Source of the DNA: Novosphingobium beihaiense
GTDB lineage: Bacteria > Pseudomonadota > Alphaproteobacteria > Sphingomonadales > Sphingomonadaceae
Assembly (NCBI RefSeq): GCF_022832375.1
Contig: NZ_JALHLG010000003.1
Span: 62,001 to 126,000 of the forward strand
Direction: 5' to 3'
DNA: 64,000 bases
Positions within the stretch are counted from its first letter, which is position 1; every line of letters starts with the position of its first letter. The translations under genes and the position numbers were made by a program. The notes beneath the pieces were generated by a model, which had not been told where the DNA came from, did no database searches, and worked only from the letters and a program-made list of their open reading frames with translations. Positions 6,371 to 15,186 of this stretch are shown here, in pieces.

Positions 6371-9037
6371 TTACTGGCCGAACTTGAGCTTCAGACGAAT
6401 GCCGTACATCCGCGGCTCGCCCAGCAGTGCCGAACGGAAGCTGCGCGAGGTGTTGTCGTTGAGCGAAACGTAAGTCACCTTGTTGGTGATGTTCGTCGCA
6501 AAGGCCGAAATATCGACCGGCAGGCCGCCGATATTCTCCCAGGTCGCATTCAGATTGAGAATGTAGGAATGCGGAATGCGGCCGCCATCGGGATTGACGT
6601 TGTCGACCCCGGCAATCGACGTGTTCGGACGGCCTGAAATCGCATTGATCGCATCGTTGGTGTAGGCCCCGGTAACGGAATCGACGTACCCGAACGTCTG
6701 AGTGCCGTCGAAGCAGCCGACATTGGCTGGCGGCGATGTCGTCGGATCGTAGACGCCGGGGCAGCTCGATGCCACGGCCTGATAGCCCGCCGTGTAGACC
6801 CATGTCGCGCCCAGCGTCACCTTGCCGATCGATTCATCGAGCGGCAGCGTATAGTTGGCCGAGATATTCAGCTTGTGCGGCTGGCTATTGGGGATCGGGC
6901 CCCCGACTTCAGGCGGCGTCAGAACAACCGACGAACCCAGATCGGGCGAAGTGAACGCCTGCAGCTTGGTATTGAGATAGGCATAGGACACCGCGATGTT
7001 CATGCCTTCGAACGGGCGCACGTTGAGGTCCGCATCGATACCCCAGATCCGCGACTTGCCCGCATTGGCGACCAGTGCATTCGGCCTTGTGCCGATGATC
7101 GCGCCCAGCAGCAGCTGCTGGTCGGAGAACTTGTTGTAATACCCCGCCAGGTTGAAGCTGCCCGGAATGGCCCCGTGCCAGGAGGTCTTCGCACCCACTT
7201 CGTAGGCATCGACCTTTTCCTGCTTGTAGGGCTGCAGGTTCTTGGTATCGCCCGGCGCACTATCCGGCCCGAACAGGGAAAGCCCGCCCGCGCGGTAGCC
7301 CCGCGACCACTTCGCATAGGCCAGGATATCCGGCGTGGGCTGATATTCGAGACCAAGAGTCCAGGTCGGCGCGCTGGACTTCTGGACCAGGTGCTGTTCG
7401 CACTTGTCGTAGCGGTCGGCCGGATCGAAGAGCGTGCCCGCCCCCGGTGCCGTCTGGTTCGCACAGAAGGCGATCAGGCCCGGCAGGTTCTGACCCAGCA
7501 ATGGCCAGGGATAGACACTGACCGAACGAATACGCGCATCGGTCTTGTCCCAAGTGTAGCGCAGGCCTGCGGTAAGGCTCAGCGCTGATGTAATCTTGTA
7601 GCTGGCCTGACCATAGAGGGCATAGTCGCTGAACTTGGTCTTGGAGAGCTGATTGTTGATCGTCCCCAGCGAGAAGCCCGGCACGAAGCCCGCGCAATCC
7701 AGCGTATCGATATCGGTACAGGCCGTGAATGTCGCCGTCTGCACACCGGAGAAGTTGAGCGGGTTGTTGAGCTCCATATAGGCACCCGCCTGCCAGTTCA
7801 GCTTGTCACCCAAATTGCCCTGGAAACGCAGTTCCTCGACGAAGGAGGACTGGGCATTGGTATACCCCGCCACCGGATGCGAATGGGTATAGGCGAAGCC
7901 GGTAACCTGGCCAGGCGAGGTGACATCGGGGTTGGTCAGGTCCGGAAACAGATAGGGCGACGGGAAATAGGAGCCGAACAGGTCAAGGTTCAGCTTCTGG
8001 CGGAATTCGCCGTAGGACGTGATGTTCTTGACCGTCAGATTGTCTGTCGCGACCCAGGTAGTGGTGTTGATGATCTGCCACTGCTCGATCTGTGAGAACG
8101 AATCCGCGATCCGGTTTTCCACCGTCCAGGGACTATGGCCGCTTTCGCGCTCCATCTGCGCCTCGCACTGCGCGCGGGTGAGGATGCCCTGGGTCTGCGA
8201 CGTGATCGAATCCGAGCAGGAAATGATCTTGGGAATGTTCCCGTTGCTCTTCGACTTGCCATACGTGAAGATGGTGTAGTTTTCGAGATCGGGGGTGAGT
8301 TCAGCCACGGTGCTGAGGCGGAAGGCCCAGTAATCGACATCGCCCATGCCGTGGTTGCCCTGCGAGCCGTCGCCCAGGCTGCTGATATTGTTCAGATAGC
8401 CGTCACGCTCCATGTGATCCATGCCCAGGCGCACCTTGAAGGTATCGGCCAGCGGCACGTTGATCACGGCCTGAAGGCGGCGCATGTCATAGTTGCCAAG
8501 ACCGCCCTCGACATAGCCTTCGTAAAGATCCGTCGGCTTCTGCGGTACCAGCAGCACCGCGCCGCCCGTGACGTTGCGGCCCTGCAGCGTGCCCTGCGGC
8601 CCTTTGAGCACCTGGATGTTCTGCAGATCGAACAGCGCGCCCGGACCGGCGCCATCGCCGCCGAACGTCGCACCGGACCCGCGCAGCGCCACGACATCGG
8701 CGAAGTACACACCCACCGTGGCCGATGTGCGCTGCTCCTGCGTGAAACCGCGGATCGAGAAGTTCGTGCTGTCCGAACCGTAGCGGCTGTTGACCTGCAG
8801 GCCCGGCGTGAACGTGGCCAGATCCTTGGCGCTGGTCACGTTCTGGTTGGAAAGCTGTTCCTGATTGTAGACCGTGATCGAAATCGGCACGTCCTGCAGG
8901 CGCTGCTCGATGCGCTGTGCAGTAACGATGATGTCATTGGCACTGCCCTGATCCACCGACTGCGCCATGGCTGGTGCAGCAGTAAATCCGCCCAGTGCGC
9001 TTGCGGCAAGCAGAATCGTCCTGTGGTGTAGCTTCAT
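6371..9037 (-). CDS. TonB-dependent outer-membrane receptor
   Basis: 888 residues with a signal peptide (MKLHHRTILLAASALGGFTA..., cleavage after about AMAQ, residue 26). The plug domain follows at about residues 32-165, with a TonB-box-like IIVTAQRIEQRLQDVPISI start and the VLKGPQGTLQGRN motif, and then the 22-strand barrel ending in YGIRLKLKFGQ. These receptors import bulky scarce compounds across the outer membrane using TonB energy. Sphingomonads have many, often next to catabolic genes. The plug lacks a siderophore-specific extension, and no Fur-like box is seen just upstream, so import of an organic substrate of the adjacent catabolic genes is more likely than iron uptake. That assignment is inference. 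The ATG at 9037 has a GGGAGGGAG ribosome-binding site. Confidence 0.93.
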   Translation of the reverse strand: MKLHHRTILLAASALGGFTAAPAMAQSVDQGSANDIIVTAQRIEQRLQDVPISITVYNQEQLSNQNVTSAKDLATFTPGLQVNSRYGSDSTNFSIRGFTQEQRTSATVGVYFADVVALRGSGATFGGDGAGPGALFDLQNIQVLKGPQGTLQGRNVTGGAVLLVPQKPTDLYEGYVEGGLGNYDMRRLQAVINVPLADTFKVRLGMDHMERDGYLNNISSLGDGSQGNHGMGDVDYWAFRLSTVAELTPDLENYTIFTYGKSKSNGNIPKIISCSDSITSQTQGILTRAQCEAQMERESGHSPWTVENRIADSFSQIEQWQIINTTTWVATDNLTVKNITSYGEFRQKLNLDLFGSYFPSPYLFPDLTNPDVTSPGQVTGFAYTHSHPVAGYTNAQSSFVEELRFQGNLGDKLNWQAGAYMELNNPLNFSGVQTATFTACTDIDTLDCAGFVPGFSLGTINNQLSKTKFSDYALYGQASYKITSALSLTAGLRYTWDKTDARIRSVSVYPWPLLGQNLPGLIAFCANQTAPGAGTLFDPADRYDKCEQHLVQKSSAPTWTLGLEYQPTPDILAYAKWSRGYRAGGLSLFGPDSAPGDTKNLQPYKQEKVDAYEVGAKTSWHGAIPGSFNLAGYYNKFSDQQLLLGAIIGTRPNALVANAGKSRIWGIDADLNVRPFEGMNIAVSYAYLNTKLQAFTSPDLGSSVVLTPPEVGGPIPNSQPHKLNISANYTLPLDESIGKVTLGATWVYTAGYQAVASSCPGVYDPTTSPPANVGCFDGTQTFGYVDSVTGAYTNDAINAISGRPNTSIAGVDNVNPDGGRIPHSYILNLNATWENIGGLPVDISAFATNITNKVTYVSLNDNTSRSFRSALLGEPRMYGIRLKLKFGQ

Positions 9038-9510
9038 GCACTCCCTCCCATTTTTCCCAAACCTCTGCCGCCTTTGGCGGTCAGTCTCCGTTCTGATTGT
9101 TCAGAATCGAGATGAATAGTTTTCAGTTTCGAACTATCGCTCCGGATTAAATTCCGTCAATCCGAAAATCCTGCCCTTCGTACACATATAGACAGTTGTC
9201 GAACAGCCGTGTCCTTCCCGCCACAGGCCGGTAACAGCGCGAGTGCCGCTCCAGTCAATTTCTGCGGCAGCAGGCAAGACTATGAGACATGGGAAATCAT
9301 ATTCTGAGGGAATTGCGGGAGTGGGCGCTGCACCCTGCGGGCCCGGCGCGGCTTTCAAGTCCACGCGAAATTCTAACAAAAGCCGTTATGTTGTATACAT
9401 TCCTGCCGGGCCGCACAGACAAAACCCGCCTTCCCCCTGCTCCGCATCAGCGGAACCGGAGAAAGACGGGCCTTTGAGCCCACATGGGGTGCGGGTTTAG
9501 TGTCGTATGG
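9038..9510. other. intergenic region between TonB receptor and chemoreceptor
   Basis: No convincing gene. It should contain the TonB receptor promoter (minus strand, near 9040-9140), which is AT-richer than its surroundings and has short inverted repeats such as CCGCC-TTT-GGCGG near 9069-9081 and ATAGTT...AACTAT near 9116-9137. The part near 9424-9471 is a probable terminator for the chemoreceptor gene. The open frame at 9134-9379 (minus) has no recognisable domain and is not supported. Confidence 0.5.
9424..9471 (-). terminator. possible imperfect-hairpin terminator after the chemoreceptor gene
   Basis: On the minus strand, 40 bp after the chemoreceptor stop, CCCG...TTCCGC pairs imperfectly with GCGGAG...CGGG and is followed by TTTTG. 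The helix has internal mismatches, so this is a moderate call. Confidence 0.4.
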
Positions 9511-11361
9511 TCAGAACTCTGCCCAGTCCGCCTCGTCGATGACTTGCGCGGTCGCCACCGAGGCGGCGGCGGCAGCCGGAGCGGGGGCCGGACGCGCGGC
9601 TGGAGTACGGCGGGGTGCGGGCGCTGCGGCCTGAGCCGGGCTGAACGGCACCACCGTATCGCTGCCGATGTTGAAGCCCCCAACCAGCGCGGCGAGATTG
9701 TCGGCTTCGCTGGCAAGGCTGCGGGCGGCGGCGGTCGCTTCCTCGACCATGGCGGCGTTCTGCTGCGTAACCACGTCCATCTTGCTGATGGTATCGTTGG
9801 TATCGCGCAGGTTACGCGCTTGCTCGGAGGAGGCCGTGTTGATCCGCGTGACGACTTCGGTTGCAAGATCGATCCGTTCGATGATCGTCTTGAGCGCCTC
9901 GCCCGTCTTGCGCACCATGTCGACGCCCGAGGCCACCTGGCCGGAGCTGGTTTCGATCAGCGCGCGGATGTCCTTGGCCGCTTCGGCCGACCGCTGGGCC
10001 AGCCCGCGAACCTCGGTAGCGACAACAGCGAAACCCTTGCCCGCGTCACCGGCACGGGCGGCTTCGACGCCCGCGTTCAGAGCCAGCAGATTGGTCTGGA
10101 AGGCGATAGAGTCGATGACGGCGATAATCTGGCCAATTTCACCAGTCGACTTCTCGATCTGCTCCATGGCAGTAACCGCCTGGCTGACCACTTCTCCGCC
10201 GCGCCGGGCTTCGCCAACGGCGGCATCGACGCTGCGATGCGCCTCGGAGGCATTGTTCGCGGTATCCTGCAGGGCCTGGCTGAGCGTGCTGACCGAACTG
10301 GCGGTATGCCCCAGTTCGCTGGCGTGATGCTCGGTGCGCTGGGCGAGATCGTCGGACGCCTGGCTGATCTCCATCGAACCGGTACGGATCGCATGGGTCG
10401 AACGCGACACCGATTCCATGGCTTCCCGCAGGCGCACGGCCGTGGCGTTGAAGTCCTTTTCGAGCTCGCGATAGGCCGCACCCAGATGCGGCAGTTCCAC
10501 GGTGAGGTCGCCCGCAGCCATGGCGCGCAGCCGTTCACCGACCAGTTCGATCATGCGGCGAGCCTCGGCATCGTCCTTTTCCTTGCTGCTCAGGACATCG
10601 CGCAGACGCGCGGCCGCACGAGCCAGATCGCCGACTTCATCGGTCCGGTCGGTATTGGCAATCTCTTCATCAAAGCGCCCGGCCTCGATCGCACCGATCG
10701 CGGAGCGCAGCGAATCCAGTTCATCGCCGATGCTGTTACGGATGGCGCGGGCCAGCAGATAGGAAACCACGCCCGCCGCCAAGGCCAGACCCACGGTCAG
10801 GATCATGACCCAGGTTGCCAGCTTGCTTTGCGCCTCGGCAATTTCCTTGGCTCGCGCGATAACCGGATCGCGGATCTTCTCGATGTTGTCGTCGACTGCG
10901 TTACCGGCAGCGGAAACACGGTCCAGCGCAGCCTGGTTCGCCCGGCCCTGTGCAAAGGCATCCTGGACCACACCGACGTAATCCTGCGCCTTGCCGCTCA
11001 CGATATCGACCTGCCCGATTTCCTGCCCATCGACGTGCGCACGGGTATCGCTGATCGACGTTTCAAGGTCCTTGGCGTTGCTTCTCCAGTCTTCGTCGGA
11101 AGCCTTGGTGCCGTAAACGGCATTGCGGAACACATCGCGCTCAAGCGAAGCGAAATCCTTCTCCAGCAACGCTGCATAGAGCGCCTGCTGCGAAGTCTGC
11201 TCCTGGAGTCCGATCATGCGGAACGACAGGAAGGAACCAACCGCCGCCGTAGCGACAAGACAGAGTGCCAGGACGACCGCAGTCACCGACTGCAGGCTGA
11301 GCCGGCGGGCGATAGACTGGCGGCGCAGCCAGCCTGCGCCTTGCACGGACCCAAAGGACAT
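9511..11361 (-). CDS. methyl-accepting chemotaxis protein
   Basis: 616 residues. Membrane segments are at about 24-48 and 182-205, enclosing a ~130-residue helical periplasmic sensor domain. HAMP follows at about 206-260, a second HAMP-like linker at about 285-335, and the MCP signalling hairpin at about 350-580, with the conserved tip region (IAFQTNLLALNAGVEAARAG). The last five residues, DWAEF, fit the xWxxF pentapeptide that tethers CheR in high-abundance receptors. The protein senses a chemical signal and controls CheA; the ligand is unknown. No other chemotaxis or flagellar genes are in the window, so this is an orphan receptor gene. The start is ATG 11361. Confidence 0.93.
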   Translation of the reverse strand: MSFGSVQGAGWLRRQSIARRLSLQSVTAVVLALCLVATAAVGSFLSFRMIGLQEQTSQQALYAALLEKDFASLERDVFRNAVYGTKASDEDWRSNAKDLETSISDTRAHVDGQEIGQVDIVSGKAQDYVGVVQDAFAQGRANQAALDRVSAAGNAVDDNIEKIRDPVIARAKEIAEAQSKLATWVMILTVGLALAAGVVSYLLARAIRNSIGDELDSLRSAIGAIEAGRFDEEIANTDRTDEVGDLARAAARLRDVLSSKEKDDAEARRMIELVGERLRAMAAGDLTVELPHLGAAYRELEKDFNATAVRLREAMESVSRSTHAIRTGSMEISQASDDLAQRTEHHASELGHTASSVSTLSQALQDTANNASEAHRSVDAAVGEARRGGEVVSQAVTAMEQIEKSTGEIGQIIAVIDSIAFQTNLLALNAGVEAARAGDAGKGFAVVATEVRGLAQRSAEAAKDIRALIETSSGQVASGVDMVRKTGEALKTIIERIDLATEVVTRINTASSEQARNLRDTNDTISKMDVVTQQNAAMVEEATAAARSLASEADNLAALVGGFNIGSDTVVPFSPAQAAAPAPRRTPAARPAPAPAAAAASVATAQVIDEADWAEF

Positions 11362-11498
11362 TGTTTTTTACCCCTCTTCAGTGCGGCCGAAATGGACTGC
11401 CCGCCGCTTCGCTATGATTGCCGGGGTAACGTTCATCCCTGAACATTGGAGCCTTGCGCTTATAAGAGGTTATGCGGATACAAATTTTTAATTTGGCA

Positions 11499-11525
11499 CA
11501 AATGACGGTCACGCCGCGTCATTTG
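11499..11525. promoter_or_regulatory. 27-bp inverted repeat upstream of the chemoreceptor gene
   Basis: Perfect 9-bp arms CAAATGACG and CGTCATTTG with a 9-bp centre lie 138 bp upstream of the receptor start, beside another AT-rich palindrome (CAAATT-TTT-AATTTG, 11481-11495). The symmetry suits a dimeric regulator. The rest of the 362-bp gap (11362-11723) contains no gene that I can support. Confidence 0.35.
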
Positions 11526-11723
11526 ATTCTTTGCTTCCCGCGTATTTGAAGACACTAAGATTCCAAGATTTTCTATAAAGTTCATGCCCCATTCTCTGCC
11601 AAGACGGCAGCGCTTACCAATAATGCTTCGCAAATGCGGCAGGAAAAGTCCGGGAATTCAAGGCGAAAATCCTGCTCCGATACAGTGCAGGACAAGGAGG
11701 CGCTGTGGGACCAGAGCGTGCTG

Positions 11724-12719
11724 CTACGCTTCGGCTTCGGCTTCCGCCTGCGCGGCGAACCGGCGCGCCAGCACGGCGCAGACCATCAGCTGGATCTGGT
11801 GGAAGAACATCAACGGCAGGATCACCGCCCCCACTTGCGCCTGCGCGAAGAGCACGCCTGCCAATGGCACGCCGGTAGCAAGACTCTTCTTCGAGCCACA
11901 GAACAGCAGGACGATGCGGTCTTCCCGCGAAAAGCCCAGGATCTTGCCGACCAGCGTGGCCGAAATCATCACCACCGCCAGAATTGCCAGAGAAATCCCG
12001 GCGATCAGCCCCAGTTCGCCCAGCGTAACCCGGCTCCACAGCCCTTCCAGCACCGCCGCGCCGAACGCAGTATAAACCACGAGCAGGATCGATCCCCGGT
12101 CCACATAGCCGAGAACCTTCTTGTTCCGGGTCACGAAGTCCCCGATCCACGGGCGCAGGAAGTGCCCGGCGAGGAACGGCAGAAGCAGTTGCACGGAAAT
12201 CGCGATCACCGGATCGGTGGAGAAACCGCCCCCCTGCTGGCCGGTGATCAGCAGCGCGGTCAGCAGCGGCGTCACGAAAATCCCGGCGAGGTTGGAAAAC
12301 GAGGCACTGCACACCGCCGCTGCGACATTGCCCCCGGCAATCGCCGTAAACGCGATCGAGGACTGCACAGTGGACGGCAGCAGCGTCAGGAACAGCACGC
12401 CCATCGTCAGCGTGGGATCGAGGCCCGGAATCGCCTGCACGCCAAGCCCGATCACCGGGAACAGCACGAATGTCAGCGACATCGTCGTCAGATGCAGCTT
12501 CCACGCCTTGGCCCCATCGATGATCGCCTCGCGCGAAAGCTTGGCGCCATGCAGGAAGAACAGCAGCGCGATGCCCACATCGGCAACACCGCCTGCCACA
12601 TCCGCCCAGATCCCACGCGCAGGCAGCACCGAAGCCAGCGCCACCGTGCTAACCAGCAACAGCAGGTAAGGGTCGATGTTCCACCGCGCGAGCAGGCGGT
12701 TCAGGCTAAATCCGGTCAC
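11724..12719 (-). CDS. SBF-like (bile acid:sodium symporter family) transporter
   Basis: A hydrophobic protein with about 9-10 membrane helices, of the SBF-like/YfeH type. Recognisable parts are LLFFLHGAKLS (about residue 57), LLPSTVQSSIAFTAIAGGN (about 115-133) with the family's kinked-helix pattern, and the FCGSKKSLATGVPLA segment (about 275-290). YfeH relatives are ~330 residues; starting at the GTG at 12719 gives 331. An upstream in-frame TTG at 12776 would add 19 residues that do not look like family sequence. It probably cotransports an organic anion with Na+; the substrate is unknown. The C-terminal AEAEAEA tail is low complexity. The gene appears monocistronic. Confidence 0.85.
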   Translation of the reverse strand: MTGFSLNRLLARWNIDPYLLLLVSTVALASVLPARGIWADVAGGVADVGIALLFFLHGAKLSREAIIDGAKAWKLHLTTMSLTFVLFPVIGLGVQAIPGLDPTLTMGVLFLTLLPSTVQSSIAFTAIAGGNVAAAVCSASFSNLAGIFVTPLLTALLITGQQGGGFSTDPVIAISVQLLLPFLAGHFLRPWIGDFVTRNKKVLGYVDRGSILLVVYTAFGAAVLEGLWSRVTLGELGLIAGISLAILAVVMISATLVGKILGFSREDRIVLLFCGSKKSLATGVPLAGVLFAQAQVGAVILPLMFFHQIQLMVCAVLARRFAAQAEAEAEA

Positions 12720-12812
12720 GTGAGAAGGTGCTTTGTCATGGAACCGCCCTGTTAGCGCGAACCTGTTTTCACGCAACAGTCCCGTAACGCCCCTAAGTTT
12801 GATTCCGGACGC

Positions 12813-13739
12813 TCAGAGCCATTTGTTTTCGAGATACCACTGCGCCGTAGCCTTCAGCCCGTCCTGCGTGGCAATCCGCGGCTGCCACACCGGCGCGGGA
12901 ACGGCGGCGTCTGGCGAAACCACCCAATCGGGATGGCTGAGGTATGCAGCGCGGTCCATCGTCATCTTGGCCTTGGTGCCGCGGAAAAAGCGGTCCGCCC
13001 TGGCGGCCATCTCCAGCGACTTGCGCGAAAGGCCCAGCACTTTCGGGCGCCGCCCCATGGCCATGCCGATCGCACGCGCCAGTTCGTCGTTACCCCAGCC
13101 CTGCGGCTTGCCGTCGTCAGGCTCGAAGGTCTGGCCGGAAACCCGGCCCGCACCGCGCGCCAGCACTACCAGCAGCCGTGCCAGATCCTCCACATGGATC
13201 ACCGAAGCGCGTCCCTCTGCGGGCACCGGCACAAAACCCCAGCGCGCGGCGCGGAACAGCTCGAATATCTCCTTGTCCCGCGGACCATAAATCGCGGGCG
13301 GACGCACGATGGTCCAGTCGAGCGGGCTGGCTTTCAGCAGCTTTTCCGAGCGCGCCTTGGACGTGCCATAGTCGGAAAGGCCCGGCTCGCGCGCCGACAG
13401 CGAAGAAACATGCACGAAACGCGGAATGCCCCTGGCCACCATCGCTTCGATCAGATTGAGCGTTCCTGTGACATTGCCTGCCTCGAACCCCGCCGCATCG
13501 GGCGCATTGATCACACCCGCGACATGGATGGCGGCCTCCACCCCGCGCGTCAGTTCCGCCAGCGAGGCCCTGTCAGCCAGTTCGCCGCGCACCCACTGCA
13601 CATTGTCCCGTTCGGGCTGCTCGCGCCGGGTAAGCGCACGCACGGCATACCCGGCCATCAAAGCCTCATCGAGCACGGCCTGCCCGACGAACCCGGTGGC
13701 GCCGGTCAGCGCAATGGCGGGCTGTCCATTCTGAGTCAC
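12813..13739 (-). CDS. NAD-dependent epimerase/dehydratase family protein
   Basis: 308 residues from the GTG at 13739, which overlaps the proB stop by 4 nt (GTGA). The N-terminal Rossmann motif TGATGFVGQAV is at about residues 11-21, and the extended-SDR YxxxK pair (DYGTSK) at about 136-141. The sequence resembles NAD(P)-binding NDUFA9-like and atypical extended SDRs rather than a dedicated sugar epimerase. Translational coupling to proB is notable, as this enzyme has no known place in proline synthesis. It may simply be carried in the operon. The substrate is unknown. Confidence 0.85.
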   Translation of the reverse strand: MTQNGQPAIALTGATGFVGQAVLDEALMAGYAVRALTRREQPERDNVQWVRGELADRASLAELTRGVEAAIHVAGVINAPDAAGFEAGNVTGTLNLIEAMVARGIPRFVHVSSLSAREPGLSDYGTSKARSEKLLKASPLDWTIVRPPAIYGPRDKEIFELFRAARWGFVPVPAEGRASVIHVEDLARLLVVLARGAGRVSGQTFEPDDGKPQGWGNDELARAIGMAMGRRPKVLGLSRKSLEMAARADRFFRGTKAKMTMDRAAYLSHPDWVVSPDAAVPAPVWQPRIATQDGLKATAQWYLENKWL

Positions 13740-14866
13740 TTGAGCACCATCTGATCGCGATGAACCACGGCGGATCGCGGCGCATAGCCCAGAACACTGG
13801 CCTGTTCGCTGGAATGCAGCCCGGTGATCGCCGCACATTCGGCTGCATCGTATTCGGACAAGCCATGCGCGATAACCTGCCCCGCATTGTCGGCAATGGC
13901 GACGGGATCGCCGCGTTCAAACACGCCTTCCACCTCAGTGATCCCTTTCGCCAGCAGGCTGGAACCGCGCGCCAGAGCAGCGGCTGCCCCGGCATCGACA
14001 ACGAGACTGCCCTTGAGCCGCAGCCGCCCGCCGAGCCAGGCCTTGCGGGCCCCGGCATTGCGGCGCGGAAGGAATACCGTGCCAATCCCTTCCCCGGCGA
14101 TCCGCGCCACGGGCCGGTCATGCTGGCCATTGCCGATGACAAGGCAGATACCCGCGAGTTCGGCGATTTCGGCGGCCTGCAGCTTGGAAACCATGCCGCC
14201 GGACCCCATGCCCGAATTCGATTCCGCGCTGGCCATCGCCTTGACCTCGGCCGTCACCCCTTCAACCACAGGGATCATCCGCGCGCCCTCTTCGCGGGGA
14301 TGGCGGTCATAGAGGCCGTCGATATCCGAAAGCAGCAGCACCGCGCTCGCCTTGGCCGCCTGCGCCACGCGCGCCGCGAGCCGGTCATTGTCGCCAAAGC
14401 GGATTTCGTTGGTGGCGACCGAGTCGTTTTCGTTGATCACCGGCACCGCGCCGGCATCGAGCAGCCGGGTAATCGTTGCCGTAACGTTGAGGTAACGCCG
14501 CCGGTCCTCCAGATCCTCCAGCGTCAGCAGCATCTGCGCGGCGGTCAGGCCATGGCTGCCCAGCAGCTCCGTCCAGAGCCCTGACAGGGCGATCTGCCCC
14601 ACGGCCGCCGCCGCCTGCGCGTCGGCAAGCGACCCGCGTCCTCCCTTGTCCAGCCCCAGCGTTGCCGCGCCCAGCGCAATCGCGCCCGAGGATACGACAA
14701 TCACCTGCTGCCCGCGCCCACGCGCTTCGGCGATCTCTTCCACCAGCCCGGCAAGCCATCCGCGCCGCACGCCATCGTGGCCCACCAGCAAGGCGGAGCC
14801 GACCTTGATCACAAGGAGCGGGCACTGCGACGCGTCAGCAAGGTCGGAGAGAGCAGCGATAGGCAT
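13736..14866 (-). CDS. proB: glutamate 5-kinase
   Basis: 376 residues, full length. An N-terminal amino-acid-kinase domain is followed by a C-terminal PUA domain at about residues 280-360. Motifs are VIKVGSALL (about 19-27), VSSGAIALG (about 58-66), the glutamate-site INENDSV (about 144-150) and the SGMGSGGMVSKLQAA segment (about 217-231). ProB phosphorylates glutamate to gamma-glutamyl phosphate, the first proline-pathway step, with proline feedback. proC lies about 3.5 kb away on the same strand; proA is not in the window. proB follows obgE on the same strand, a common pairing, but here with a 320-bp gap. Confidence 0.97.
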   Translation of the reverse strand: MPIAALSDLADASQCPLLVIKVGSALLVGHDGVRRGWLAGLVEEIAEARGRGQQVIVVSSGAIALGAATLGLDKGGRGSLADAQAAAAVGQIALSGLWTELLGSHGLTAAQMLLTLEDLEDRRRYLNVTATITRLLDAGAVPVINENDSVATNEIRFGDNDRLAARVAQAAKASAVLLLSDIDGLYDRHPREEGARMIPVVEGVTAEVKAMASAESNSGMGSGGMVSKLQAAEIAELAGICLVIGNGQHDRPVARIAGEGIGTVFLPRRNAGARKAWLGGRLRLKGSLVVDAGAAAALARGSSLLAKGITEVEGVFERGDPVAIADNAGQVIAHGLSEYDAAECAAITGLHSSEQASVLGYAPRSAVVHRDQMVLK

Positions 14867-15186
14867 GGACGGCCATGCCTCTAGGAGAATTCCCGCGCCG
14901 GGGGAAGCGCTTCCCTGCGCGGCCAGTCGCGGCGGGGAACCGGATGGGCGGACGCAGCGGCTACCATCACACCATCATGCAGGCCTGCGCGCACCACATG
15001 CGCAACCACATGCCGGTACAAACCCACTGCATTATGTTCTGACGGCTCTGACAGCCTCCCCGCTAGGGAAGGCGAATTGGCTCCTGGGCTACTGGCCCCG
15101 GGAAACGCTGTTCAGTAACGCGGCCCGCCAAAACTGGATCGAGCCCGACATCGCGCCCCTGCCGTTCTGACCGGGGACGGCAAAGA
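14867..15186. other. intergenic region between obgE and proB, with a tiny His/Met/Cys-rich ORF
   Basis: A 320-bp gap inside a minus-strand gene pair. On the plus strand, 14944-15042 encodes a possible 32-residue peptide with six His, two Cys and five Met (YHHT, CAHHM, NHM, THC clusters), preceded by a GGGGAA sequence about 5 nt before the ATG. A longer plus-strand frame to 15170 mostly mirrors proB and is not credible. The tiny ORF could be chance; it is recorded because its composition is unlike that of shadow frames. Confidence 0.3.

Noticed and set aside
9134..9379. 81-codon minus-strand frame in the TonB receptor/chemoreceptor gap.
   Set aside because: No ribosome-binding site, no domain, and it overlaps the expected promoter region.
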